From contig NC_135373.1 of NCBI RefSeq assembly GCF_049243985.1, positions 8,849,501 to 8,913,500 on the forward strand: DNA of 64,000 nucleotides, given 5' to 3'. Source of the DNA: Paroedura picta. Lineage: Eukaryota > Chordata > Lepidosauria > Squamata > Gekkonidae. Shown piece by piece: positions 11,160-21,040 of this stretch. How positions within the stretch are numbered: the stretch's first letter is position 1; every line of letters starts with the position of its first letter. A program made the translations under genes and the position numbers. The notes under the pieces are model-generated. The model saw only the letters and a program-made list of their open reading frames with translations, had not been told where the DNA came from and made no database searches.

Positions 11160-11375
11160 GCTCCTCTTCCACATGTAGCCAGCTGGGTGACCTTGGGCAC
11201 CACAGCATTGATAAAGCTGTTCTGACCGAGCAGTGATATCAGGGCTCTCTCAGCCTCACCTCCCTTACAGGCTGTCTGTTGTGGGGAGAGGAAAGGGAAG
11301 GTGATTGTAAGCCACTTTGATTCCTTCAGGTAGAGGAAAGCGGCATATAAGAACTAATTCTCTTCTTCAGTAATA
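11160..11375 (+). repeat. tRNA-derived SINE, 3' part
   Basis: Same body as 9724-9996 (CAGCCAGCTGGGTGACCTTG to GGCATATAAGAAC), with the tRNA head missing. The DNA from 11380 to 12600 holds no feature I can name. Confidence 0.75.
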
Positions 11376-12611
11376 CCAGGGTAGAGAAAAGGTAGGATTT
11401 TCAGGGCTAGCTTTTTCAGGGCAATAGTTCTGTACATTTCAGAGATGTACTTCTCTTTTGCAGGGCTGCTGAAAAACTTCTGTCAGCCTCAGATAATCTG
11501 CCCATCTAACCCCAGTGGTAGAACTACATGAATTGCCTGTTCCACATAGACCCTCTTGAAATTCCCCTTTCCAGTCTTAAGAAACCTGTTCTCCGATACA
11601 GCCCAAAGTGCACAGATATACCTTCTTCCCCTGTTAATATTTACATACATTAAATGCATCAGTGTGCTTTTTAAACTGTTTAATACAATGCAGAATCCTG
11701 ATTCTTTTTTTCAGAACACTCAAAAGCTCTTAGTTGTCATATAAAGTGTTCTAAGCAGAATTTGAAATGAGCCTTAAGTGATGCCCAACTTTCTTATATT
11801 CAGGTTTTCAGAATCTTAGCCAGGATCGATAAATGGAACCTCCATAGTCTGGAGCAATCTACTGCTGAATGCAATGCAGTCGGACAGATCTTAAAAGAAC
11901 GTTGCTGCCCGCAGGCCTCTGGATTCATTGGAGGGGTGGCTTGAAGCCAAAAGAGGATTCTACAAACCCACCAAGCAGGATTGTACCCCCTCACCACCGT
12001 AACTCAAAATGGCCCCTGCCGTAAAAATTGCAGCATCGTGAAGAAAGAGGGCCCCTAGAGACAGCTTGTGGGGGGATTCACTGATCAGCAACCATCACCC
12101 CCTTCCCTCTGACAAAATCCTTTGGGGCATCCAAGTCCAGGTAACTGGATTATATCACGTAAAAATCTACTCTAGATATAAAACAGAAATCAATTCTCCT
12201 TGCACAAGGCTGGATAACAACACGGAATGGCTTTGCAAACTTACTTTCACATGTCTCTTCCTTAATTCCACATTTCAATAAGTATCAAAAATGACAGAAA
12301 CCCATGTATGCATATTCTTACCGTTCACTCACAGAGTGTTTCCTTCACGGGGAGTTGGCACTGCTCATGGAATAAGCGTGAAGGATCCTTTGAAAGTCGG
12401 ACCTGCCCTTTTATGGTACTGTATCTGGGGTGGGATGGGCAGGGCTGGGACTTAATTCTTCTGGGGAAAAGAAACCTTCCTGAAATAAGCAAGTCATTCC
12501 AGTTCAATAGTCCTCCCCCTCCCCCCCCCAATTCGTTTCTTTAATTGTTTCTCAGCACTCCGGAGTGAGCCTGTCCCAAAGGGCCACCTCAGGTTGCCAA
12601 TTTCCAGGCAG

Positions 12612-12830
12612 GTCCTGGAGATAGGTTTGCCAGCTCCAGATTGGTAAAATTCTGGACATCTGGGGTGTGGAGCCTAAGGAGGGAGGAGTTTAGAGAGGGG
12701 AGAGACTTCAATTGGTTATAATGCCATAGAAGTCCCCGTCCAAAGTAGCCATTCTCTTCATGGGGAAATGGTCTCTGCCGTCTGGAGTTCAGTTGTAATG
12801 ATAGGTCAGAGTGAGGCCACAGGATGGCTG
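12612..12830 (-). repeat. GGGTTGCCA-type MITE, degraded
   Basis: Matches a family whose ends read AGGTTTGCCAGCTCC and TGGCAACCCT, with the internal block AATGCCATAGAAGTC-CC. Related copies lie at 29840-30040, 42755-42905, 51484-51668, 59024-59131 and 59377-59560. Here only the left part is clear. Confidence 0.5.
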
Positions 12831-12869
12831 CAAAGCAGCTTATGCGAGCTAACTTCAGCAGATGTGCAG

Positions 12870-13345
12870 AGTAGGCATGTGCAAAAAATAAAAGTGGACC
12901 ATTTTGGATTTGGCCCCACTCGATTTGGGCTGAGTCTGATTTCTCCAAATCAGTTAACTTGGGTTTCTGGTTGGCCGAATCGATTTGACCAAATCCGAAT
13001 CAATTTGATGTCATTAAAGACCATGGAGCTTTGGGAATTTCCCCATTTTCTGTATTTTGTGGCTGGGGAGGGCTGGAGGGTTTGTGTTAGAGGCTCCAAA
13101 CTTGCTGAGTAGTTGCAGTAGTCTCTCCTCAAAAGAACCCCCAAGTTTCAAAGGGTTTGGACGTGGGGGTCCAATTCTAGGGGCATCCAAAGGGGGTACC
13201 CCATCCAACCTCCATTGTTTCCTATGGAGAGACAGGACCAGAGAAGCTCTATTTCCCCACAATAGGAGATAATGGAGGTCGGATGGGGGGGACAGACCCT
13301 CTTTGGGTGCTCCTAGAATTAGATCCCCTGGTCCAACATTCTCAG
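12870..13345 (+). repeat. Unclassified interspersed repeat
   Basis: Starts GTAGGCATGTGCAAAAAA, then has repeated AATC-GATTTG blocks and inverted GGAG-TTTCCTATGGAGAGA-like segments. The layout resembles other squamate interspersed repeats; no coding sequence was seen. Confidence 0.35.
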
Positions 13346-13365
13346 ACACCATCTTCCTCTCGATT

Positions 13366-13945
13366 TCAGGACTGGTGTGCTAGTTAGAGCATTGGATTAG
13401 GACAGGCTTTCTCAACCAGGGTTTCATGACACCCTGGGGTTTCTTGATGGCCTTGGAGGGGTTTCTGGAATGGGTGGGAGATAATTGATTTTAATATATT
13501 TTTAAAATTTGAAAAGCATTTATAGGGTGATATGACCATATATGGTCAGGTTGACCTGCTCCCCTCCTCTCAAAATGGCCAATGAGGGGCCTGGAGGGGG
13601 TGGCAAGAGGAGGGGCCCCGGGTGGGCATGTCCACAGCTCTGCTTCCCAACCCTATTCTCTGCTTCCCAACCCTTCCTATCACGACACTTCTGGGGTTTC
13701 TTGAAGCCTGGAGAATGTTTCAGTGGTTTCTCAATGGTAAAAAAGGTTGAGAAAGGCTGGATTAGGAGATGCGGGTTCAAATCCCTGCTCTGCCATGTAA
13801 GCTCGTTGGGAGATTATGAAATTATCTACCTTGTAGGGTGCTTGTTGTTTTTGGGGACAAAATAGAGAAGAGCACGATGATGTCCTTCAGTGATCCTTTG
13901 GGAACAAAAGCAGGGTATAAATATTTTAATACAGAATTCATATTA
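13366..13945 (+). repeat. tRNA-derived SINE split by a hAT
   Basis: The tRNA-like A-box region (GTTAGAGCATTGGATTAGGA) is at 13366-13402. The B box (GGTTCAAATCC) and the 3' body (CTTGTAGGGTGCTTG, GGTATAAATATTTTAATAC) follow at 13768-13945. The hAT at 13403-13759 sits between the boxes. Confidence 0.7.
13403..13759 (+). mobile_element. hAT non-autonomous element, CAGGCTTTCTCAACC type
   Basis: Ends CAGGCTTTCTCAACC and GGTTGAGAAAGGCTG, 357 bp, with perfect 8-bp duplication GATTAGGA on both sides. Same family as 38399-38721 and 60388-60766. Confidence 0.9.
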
Positions 13946-13964
13946 AATGTGCCTCTTGAGATCC

Positions 13965-14545
13965 CTGGGTGGAGTCTACACGGAACTTTTATTCCAATCC
14001 CAGGTCAATTCAGTCCCTGCAATTTCCACTCAATACAATTTCCATTTTGATTTTGTCCAATTTAAATTTCCCCTCTGCAACAAGCATGATTGACCCGGAG
14101 GGACCCTACCTTTATTCCCGCAATATCTTAGAGTGCTTTTAACCCTCAATATTTCAATAATCGGATTGAGAAAGCATGAGGATCTCCAGCTGCTTCACAT
14201 TTGATACAGACTCCATGGTAGAGAAGCCCTGATTGGCCAGGGTTGACTCCATGGTAGAGAAGCCCTGATTGGCCAAGGCTGTAATCTTTTCTTAAAGGAG
14301 AACCCCTAATTGTCTCTCAGCAGAAGCCCTAACTTTTGTTGGTAGAGATTTGTCTCCTCTGCTGTCTCCAATCAACTCTCTCCCCCCCTCCCCTTCAAGA
14401 AAACAAAGAAAGAGACTTCGGCTGTGCTTGGCTTTCCCCTCCCCTTCTGAACTCCCCTAATCACGTGCAGAACACTTTTCTGTTTCAATGGGGGGGGGGA
14501 GAGGAAGACCCGAGTTCAAATCGAAGCCCTGAACTGCAGCCTTTG
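13965..14545 (+). mobile_element. ~580-bp repeat, partner of 59645-60225, likely DNA element
   Basis: Matches 59645-60225 along its whole length: TTTATTCCAATCC at the start, ATATCTTAGAGTGCTTTTAA inside, then AACACTTTTCTGTTTCAAT and GAGGAAGACCCGAGTTCAAA near the end. It contains two copies of a ~35-bp block (TCCATGGTAGAGAAGCCCTG) at 14205-14280. No coding potential was seen. Confidence 0.6.
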
Positions 14546-14581
14546 TGCAGTGGACATAGATGGTATAAAAATGGGGACAAA

Positions 14582-14765
14582 GACTTCTAACAACAGCCAT
14601 ACATGCTGACTTTTTTGTTTGCTTTCCCGCTTGAGTCCAATACCAACCCAGAATTATGTAAACTGAAGTTGGCACAACTGAAGTTGACACAACTGTGCAT
14701 TGGTACTGGGCTCAAGCAGGAAAGCAAACAAAAAAGTAAGTTTGTTTGACTGTTGCTAGAAGTTT
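14582..14765. mobile_element. Foldback element with ~65-bp arms
   Basis: The left arm (ACTTCTAACAACAG, then TTTTTTGTTTGCTTTCCCGC) pairs with the right arm (GGAAAGCAAACAAAAAAGT, then CTGTTGCTAGAAGT) around a loop of about 50 bp. The loop itself has a short direct repeat (ACTGAAGTTG). Class unknown. Confidence 0.7.
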
Positions 14766-15079
14766 CTGTTTTACTTTATTTATTGGAATATTTGCATAGC
14801 CTCCAAATCTTCTCACCTGCCTCGGAATCACTTCCTGGATTCATTTTGCACGGGAACGAGCTTTGGCACATTCTGACTCCACCAGGAATGAGGTTCTTCT
14901 CACAAAGTATACAAAACCTCCCTGGGATGGTTCTCATCTTTCCCACCACAGCCCTCTTCCTCATCTTCGGTGCTTCCCCTTGGAACTGAGGCAGAGTGGA
15001 TTGCTGGTTAAAAATCATCTCCCTGGTCCCTTATGCTTGCTGTGCATCCCAAAAGAAGAGGTAAATAGGTAAAGCTTTA

Positions 15080-15700
15080 AAAAGGTGAATGCCATTTTGG
15101 GCTGTATCAACAGGGGCATCACATCAAAATCACAAGATGTCATAGTCCCATTGTATACGGCACTGGTCAGACCACACCTGGAGTACTGTGTGCAGTTCTG
15201 GAGGCCTCACTTCAAGAAGGACGTAGATAAAATTGAAAGGGTACAGAGGAGAGCGACGAAGATGATCTGGGGCTAAGGGACCAAGCCCTATGAAGATAGG
15301 TTGAGGGACTTGGGAATGTTCAGCCTGGAGAAAAGGAGATTGAGAGGGGACATGATAGCCCTCTTTACGTATTTGAAAGGTTGTCACTTGGAGGAGGGCA
15401 GGAGGCTGTTCCCATTGGCTGCAGAGGAGAGGACACACAGTAATGGGTTTAAACTACAAGTATAACAATATAGGCTAGATATCAGGAAAAAAAATTTCAC
15501 AGTCAGAGTAGTTCAGCAGTGGAATAGGCTGCCTAAGGAGGTGGTGAGCTCCCCCTCACTGGCACTCTTCAAGTAAAGGTTGGATACACACTTTTCTTGG
15601 ATGCTTTAGGATGCTTAGGGCTGATTCTGCGTTGAGCAGGGGGTTGGACTAGACAGCCTGTATGGCCCCTTCCAACTCTATGGTTCTATGATTCTAAGAG
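15080..15700 (+). mobile_element. CR1 LINE, 3' 620 bp including the end of ORF2
   Basis: Encodes the CR1 reverse transcriptase C-terminus: [13 protein letters not shown], then [16 protein letters not shown]. It ends in the CR1 3' terminal repeat (TATGGTTCTATGATTCTA). 5'-truncated, with a stop soon after the ATKM motif. Confidence 0.92.
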
Positions 15701-15714
15701 ATGTGGGAACGCGA

Positions 15715-15912
15715 GGATAGGATCTGGTAGGGGAGTGGAGGACTTGCTGGGAGCAGCAGGAAGGCCCATTTGATGCACAACGACATGTCTGTGTCACGGA
15801 CCACGTGACCTGGAAATGATGTCATCATGTCCAGGATGTCAGAGTGAGGCTCTGTTCTTTGGGCCAAAATCGTATGGTAAATTTGGCTTATACCATAGGT
15901 TTTTGCTCAAAC
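15715..15912 (+). repeat. Interspersed repeat, partner of 920-1110
   Basis: Shares the TACCATAG, TTTTTGCTCAAA and AGGCCCA blocks with 920-1110. Class unknown. It abuts the CR1 above and the MITE below. Confidence 0.4.
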
Positions 15913-15919
15913 AATAGAG

Positions 15920-16055
15920 CAGGGGTAGTCAAACTGCGGCTCTCCAGATGTCCACGGACTACAATTCCCAGAAGCCCCTGCCAGCATTCGCTGGCAGGGG
16001 CTCCTGGGAATTGTAGTCCATGGACTTCTGGAGGGCCGCAGTTTGACTACCCCTG
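15920..16055. mobile_element. hAT palindromic MITE, 136 bp
   Basis: Near-complete palindrome with ends CAGGGGTAGTCAAAC and GTTTGACTACCCCTG. The flanking 8-mers are CAATAGAG and CACTAGAG (one mismatch). Confidence 0.9.
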
Positions 16056-16259
16056 CACTAGAGCATTGGCCTGGCATCTTGGATGTAATGACATCACTTA
16101 CTGGTCATGTTGTTATTTTCTTCCTTACCTTGATACAATACTTTTTTAAAAAAAAAAATTATTTATATATAAAGCATTTAGAGGAAGATGAAAAAAGAAA
16201 AGACCGACCAGCTAGTAAAGTAGTTATTGATACATATGAGAATATGGTCTGATATTATC

Positions 16260-17480
16260 TCAAGAAGTATACAGTCAGTTCCCATCGCATATTAACCCTA
16301 ACCTAACAGTTACTGCTCTCTTTCTTAAGAAAGTCCAGGTAATCGCTCTACTGTTCGTCATATTCTTCCGGTGGTTTCTTATTCACCATGTTAGTGAGTC
16401 TTGCCATTTTTGCTAAGTCCGCTAGTTTGTCTAGCCATGTAGAAATAGTTGGGGTCTCAGTCGCCTTCCAGTGCTTCGCCCACACCAACCGTGCCGCCGT
16501 AGTTGCACGGAAGAAGAGGATTCTAGATGCAATACTTTTTATTGATGCCAATAAAATACACGTAAACCCTTTTCCTAAGCTAATAGACAAATCCACTTGC
16601 CTACATTTTCAATCTTGTCACACAAGATACATGAAAGGGAACTTGCTTTCTGGTTTGTTTATGAAGTGAAAACATAATGCCACCGACCAGAGAGTTTATG
16701 TGAGGGCAGTTAACAAACTTAAAGAGCAACTGTTATCAAGAGACTATCCTGTGTCTATTATTGAGAGAGTCCTGCCAGAGCCGATAATTTAGAAAGGGAA
16801 ACACTATTTAGACCTAAGGGGAATAAAAACAAACAAAAGAGAATAACATGGTCTTTAGATTTTTTACCCGTGGCACCTTCAATTAAGTCTATAGTATAGA
16901 AACACATAAGATGGAACATATCTTGAATGGAATTCCAGGCTGTGAAGAAAAGCTTTTAATTGGTTATAGGCATACTAGATCTATAAGACAATGGTTACTG
17001 TCTGCAGATCTTAGGATCCATATAGAAACTGCAACCGTTACAAAAAGGCACGTTAAGTGTGGGGACATTAAGGCTCGTAGACTGGCTTTCATCACAAAAA
17101 CATCTGTAAGAGAAGAACGTAATTTTTGTAAGGGATTGAAAAGGTTCAGCAATTTTACAACAAAAAAATGTAATTTATATCTGCTTATGTCCTTGCAGGA
17201 AAAAAAACCTCTAGACAAATAAGAACAAGAATTTTGGAACACATGTCAAGAACCAAGTAGCAGAGGGGCCAATGACAGAACATTTTGGGGAAGCTGGCCA
17301 CCAAGCAGCAGGCTTACGATTTCTGATCCTGAAAGTACTGCAGAGAACTGAATATAATTATCAGGATATGGATGTTCTTCCGTCTAGCAAAGAAAACAAT
17401 TTTATTCACAGGTTCCACAGCTTAATTCCACATGGTATAAATCAGACTATTGAAATGAGTTGCTATTTGTGAAAAAAATA
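16260..17480 (+). mobile_element. Penelope-like element, C-terminal part with endonuclease-like region
   Basis: Decayed coding sequence in plus orientation. Around 17272-17472 it encodes HFGEAGHQAAGLRFLILKV and, later, FHSLIPHGIN. This is the layout of the end of the GIY-YIG endonuclease region of Penelope-like retroelements. Frames are broken repeatedly. The upstream part (KGKHYLDLRG-like reading near 16790-16830) also fits the family. Confidence 0.55.
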
Positions 17481-17559
17481 TTTTTGCAGAATCTTTAATG
17501 TTTGCCATTGAAAAAATGGAACTGCATCTTTAAATGTGAACACAAGCAGGTTGAAGTTA

Positions 17560-17852
17560 TCTGACTGCATCGTTCGTTCGTTCGTTCATTCTTTGGACTT
17601 TCTTGCCCGCCACTCCAGGCTCGTGCCAGGTTACAAAACAGGTTAGAATCATAGAATCATAGAATCATAGAATCATAGAATCATAGAGTTGGAAGGGGCC
17701 ATAGAGGCCATCTAGTCCAACCCCCTGCTCAACGCAGGATCAGCCCAGAGCATCCTAAAGCATCCAAGAAAAGTGTGTATCCAACCTTTGCTTGAAGACT
17801 GCCAGTGAGGGGGAGCTCACTACCTCCTTAGGCAGCCTATTCCTATTCCAGC
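17560..17852 (-). mobile_element. Short CGTT repeat plus CR1 3' end
   Basis: A (CGTT)n-headed fragment of a repeat with TTGCCCGCCACTCC is at 17560-17643. It is followed by a CR1 3' end with five terminal repeat units and the conserved 3' block to 17852. 17855-18325 holds nothing recognised. Confidence 0.75.
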
Positions 17853-18330
17853 CTAATGTTTAAATTAACATTAGCTTTCAGTTAACAGAGTTTGTTATAA
17901 AAGGTAACAACCAGTTGTAAGAGAGCAGTTATGATATCAGCAGACTAAGTTTGGTTGCCTAGGTAAGTTTCTGGTGGGGTCTATTAATAAGGCAAGGAGC
18001 TCACTTATTTGATTTTCCACAGTGACCTTTGGGAATCAGTTTTGAGCCTTTGCAGCCAGTGTGAGCTCTAACCTGTTTTGATCCCAGCAAATGGAGTTTG
18101 TATTTTCAAGGTTAGTACTTTTAACTAAACGTACTTGGTTACTGTTTTTTTCATGATGTATTTCTATGTTTCGGATTCTTTGAAAAAGGCGTTTTGCAGA
18201 AAAAGAAGCTTTAACCGGTGGCTTTTGCAATCATCGTTAATTATTACTTTAATTATTATACTGTTTAGCCATTACTGGTTACTATTTTGTTACTATTTGA
18301 CAACAATGTTTAGAAAAAGTTTTCTCTTGG

Positions 18331-18508
18331 ACCGTTTACGCACTGGGAACTTCACTGCCCCAGCTCTCGTGCAGGAGCAAAAATCGGGGGCAGATGAGGT
18401 GCACTGGGCCAAATGCTCCCCCGTGTGGGTGCAGGAAGAAGTGGGGCAACCTGCCATGACTAAAACTCCAGCCTGCAGCCCGGCATGAAACCTCCAGTGC
18501 ATAAACAG
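18331..18508 (+). mobile_element. MITE with CCGTTTACGCACTGG terminal repeats
   Basis: The left end CCGTTTACGCACTGGGA pairs with the right end (reverse complement CTGTTTATGCACTGGAG). TCTTGG is repeated directly outside both ends (18325-18330 and 18509-18514). 178 bp, no coding sequence. A second, degraded copy lies at 9322-9480. Confidence 0.65.
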
Positions 18509-18577
18509 TCTTGGTGTTGTCTTATTTATAGTAATTTTGCTATATGCCCTTCCTACTGGGCTGTTTGGTTCTACAGT

Positions 18578-18705
18578 ATCTAGGTGGTGGCTGGAGATTT
18601 CCTGGAATTACAGTTGGTCTCTAGGTTACAGAGATCAATTCCAGTGGAGAAACTGGCTGCCATGGCAAAAGACTGTACAGCTATGGTCCCTCCACCTGTT
18701 CAGGC
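18578..18705 (+). repeat. GGGTTGCCA-type MITE fragment
   Basis: Internal block GGAGATTTCCTGGAATTACA and AGAGATCAATTCCAGTGGAG, as in the copies at 42755 and 59377. Ends not preserved. 18705-19235 holds nothing I can name. Confidence 0.45.
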
Positions 18706-19239
18706 TTTCTGCCCACCCTGAAAAACAATCACCAAGAATTTCCCAACCCAGAGCTAGCAAGGGGCTACTGGACTAGTATGCACCGATGGGCTACACTTCT
18801 GGGAATCTACGTATCACCAAGAACCTCTGAACATATCTGCTTGGAGCAAACCCAGGACATGTCCAGGAACAGTATGTTCAGTATATTGTGTAGTTAGGTT
18901 CTGAGAAACTCTTGTTTCGTGTCTGACTCACTACAGTTGATGCCTTTTTATGATACCAACAGGAAGTGCCGGGCATACTATTCCCAAAAGAATTGGCCCT
19001 TTGTCAAGGCCCTTTAGAGTTACACAGGTCAAGGACAATATGTCTTTCTCCATGCATAACGGCATGATGAATAAGAACAAAGAGTTAAACGTTGATGAGT
19101 AAGATTGCTCATAGCGAGCTTGTCAAAAAAACCAACCTGTAATAAGACAGTGCCCTATTTGTTTCTGCATCATAAGGATCAGCTTAATGAGGAAGTTAAA
19201 CTTGGATGAGATTCCTAATCAGATGTGCAAGTTATTACA

Positions 19240-19515
19240 TGACAGGCCTAGTGCAGTGGTTAAGAGCAGCAGCCTCAAATCTGGAGAACTGCGTCTGATT
19301 TCCCAGTCCTCCGCATTCCACCAGCTGGTGACTTTGGATAATCACAGTTTTCTTAGGCCTGTTCTTGGAGAACAGATCTGTTGGAACTCCCTCAACCTCA
19401 CTAACCTCACAAGGCATCTGTTATGGGGAGAGGAAGGGGTAGACAATTGTAAGCCACTCTGAGATGTTTTTCAGGTAGCAAAAGGTGGGGTACAAAAAAA
19501 CAGCTCTTTTTCTAT
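19240..19515 (+). repeat. tRNA-derived SINE
   Basis: Complete copy, from the tRNA-like head (CCTAGTGCAGTGGTTAAGAG) through AACCTCACAAGGCATCTGTT to GGTGGGGTACAAAAA. The sequence is more diverged than 9724-9996. Confidence 0.75.
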
Positions 19516-19544
19516 ATCCTTATGGAAGCAATTAGCTTTACCTG

Positions 19545-20000
19545 TTTTGTGTCAACCATGCTTGATTATGTTATGTCTTCCCCATAACAACCTATGGATG
19601 CGAAAGCTGGACCCTGAACAAGGAAGACAGGAGGAGAATAGATGCCTTCGAATTATGGTGTTGGAGATGAATGCCGTGAATACCATGGGCAGCCAAAGTG
19701 ACCCACAAGATAGTTTTAGAGAGCAGCAAACCACTATGTCATCAGAAGGGAAGATATTACGGCTAAAGCTCACTTACTTTGGACACATCATGCAATCAAA
19801 CTCGCTAGAAAAATCATTATTGCTCGGCATGGCCAGCGGCAAAAGGAAACGTGGTCGTCAAAGGATTTGCTGGCTTGACACGATCAAAGCCGATACAGGG
19901 ATGACCATGAACCAGCTAAAAGAAGCAGTCAGGGACAGGGGCGTATGGCAAAGACTTTCCTACAGAATCGCAGAGGGTCGGACACTGGTGAACGGATAAC
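19545..20000 (+). mobile_element. BovB (RTE) LINE, ORF C-terminus
   Basis: One open frame of 150 residues shows SEGKILRLKLTYFGHIMQSN, GKRKRGRQRICWLDTIKA, LKEAVRDRGVWQRL and a terminal AEGRTLVNG-like end. This is the C-terminal region of BovB reverse transcriptases. The 5' part is missing. 20000-20740 has an open frame with no known domain (see rejected list). Confidence 0.85.
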
Positions 20001-20739
20001 ACCATCATGATGCTTTGTGTTTATTTTTTTTCCCGATGTGATAAATTTTTATGGAGTTGTTGAGACAAGGTACGCTGACTGCCAGATCTTTTAATCAGTA
20101 CTGGTGCATGCACCAACCATTCTCCAGTGATAGACATTTCCCAGGCTGTCCTTCGAAATGGTCATGTTTCTTGCAACGACACACCCAAGGACGTTTTCAT
20201 GCTCTCTGTACAGTGATAGAACACTGCGAGTTGGTTGAAGGGACGAATATGCAAAGCTGCCCTATCCCAAGTCAGATCACTGGGCTTCTGAGGTTCATTT
20301 TGTCTACGACTGACAGTGGCTTTCTAAGGCATGAAAAACACAGGTGCATTCCTGGTAGGTTTTCTTTTTCTTTTGACCTTTTATCCCGCTTTCACTGTGT
20401 ACACGTGGCAGGTCTTTCTTTTTCGTTCTGCATGGATTTTTCCTCCCCAAAGCACACGGTTCACTTTCCATTCACTGTTTCCCTGTGTTTTCTAGAGTGG
20501 TTTTACGGTGGTTTTCCCCGCTGCTTCTCTTTTAGAGCAAAAGTAATTCAAAGGCATAACAATTCCTTTGGATTCTTTCCCATCTTTCCTTGCCCCTGGG
20601 AAGCCTCTGCTCCACTACCCAAATTATGCAGCATGGTTGGCATCTTGTTATTGCTCAGTTTCACACTGGGCATGATTTTTAAGTAAAGTAAAATAAAGTC
20701 GTCATCTTGGAAGAACATACATGGTTTTTCCCTGGATAC

Positions 20740-21040
20740 ATGCACAGAAAAAAATTCAGACCATTTCGGATTTGGCTGGAATTGGTTCGACTGATTCTGA
20801 AATGGTCTGAACTTTTTTCTGTGAACTTGCCTCTCCCTCTCCCCCTGCCTTTCCAGACAGCAGATCTTTGCTACCTGAGAAAGCAGGGGGGAGGGCATTT
20901 GAAGGGCACACCAAGCAACTGATCTGTCACGATCAGCTGCTTGGCACAGCCTTTAAATGCCTCCTGCCCCCACCTTCTCAGGTGCTCCCTGGGAAGGCAG
21001 TGGGGGAGAGATGGTTCATCAAGCAGCTGATCTATCATGA
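20740..21040 (+). repeat. Unclassified repeat region
   Basis: Begins with CAGAAAAAAATTCAGACCAT, then an inverted copy of the same theme at 20795-20820. It is followed by two related blocks with AAGCAACTGATCTGTCA and AAGCAGCTGATCTATCA. No coding content was recognised. Confidence 0.35.

Noticed and set aside
20051-20686. Open frame of 211 codons (+)
   Set aside because: No recognisable domain or family match, Phe/Ser/Cys-rich composition, no splice or promoter context, and repeats on both sides. Read as chance.
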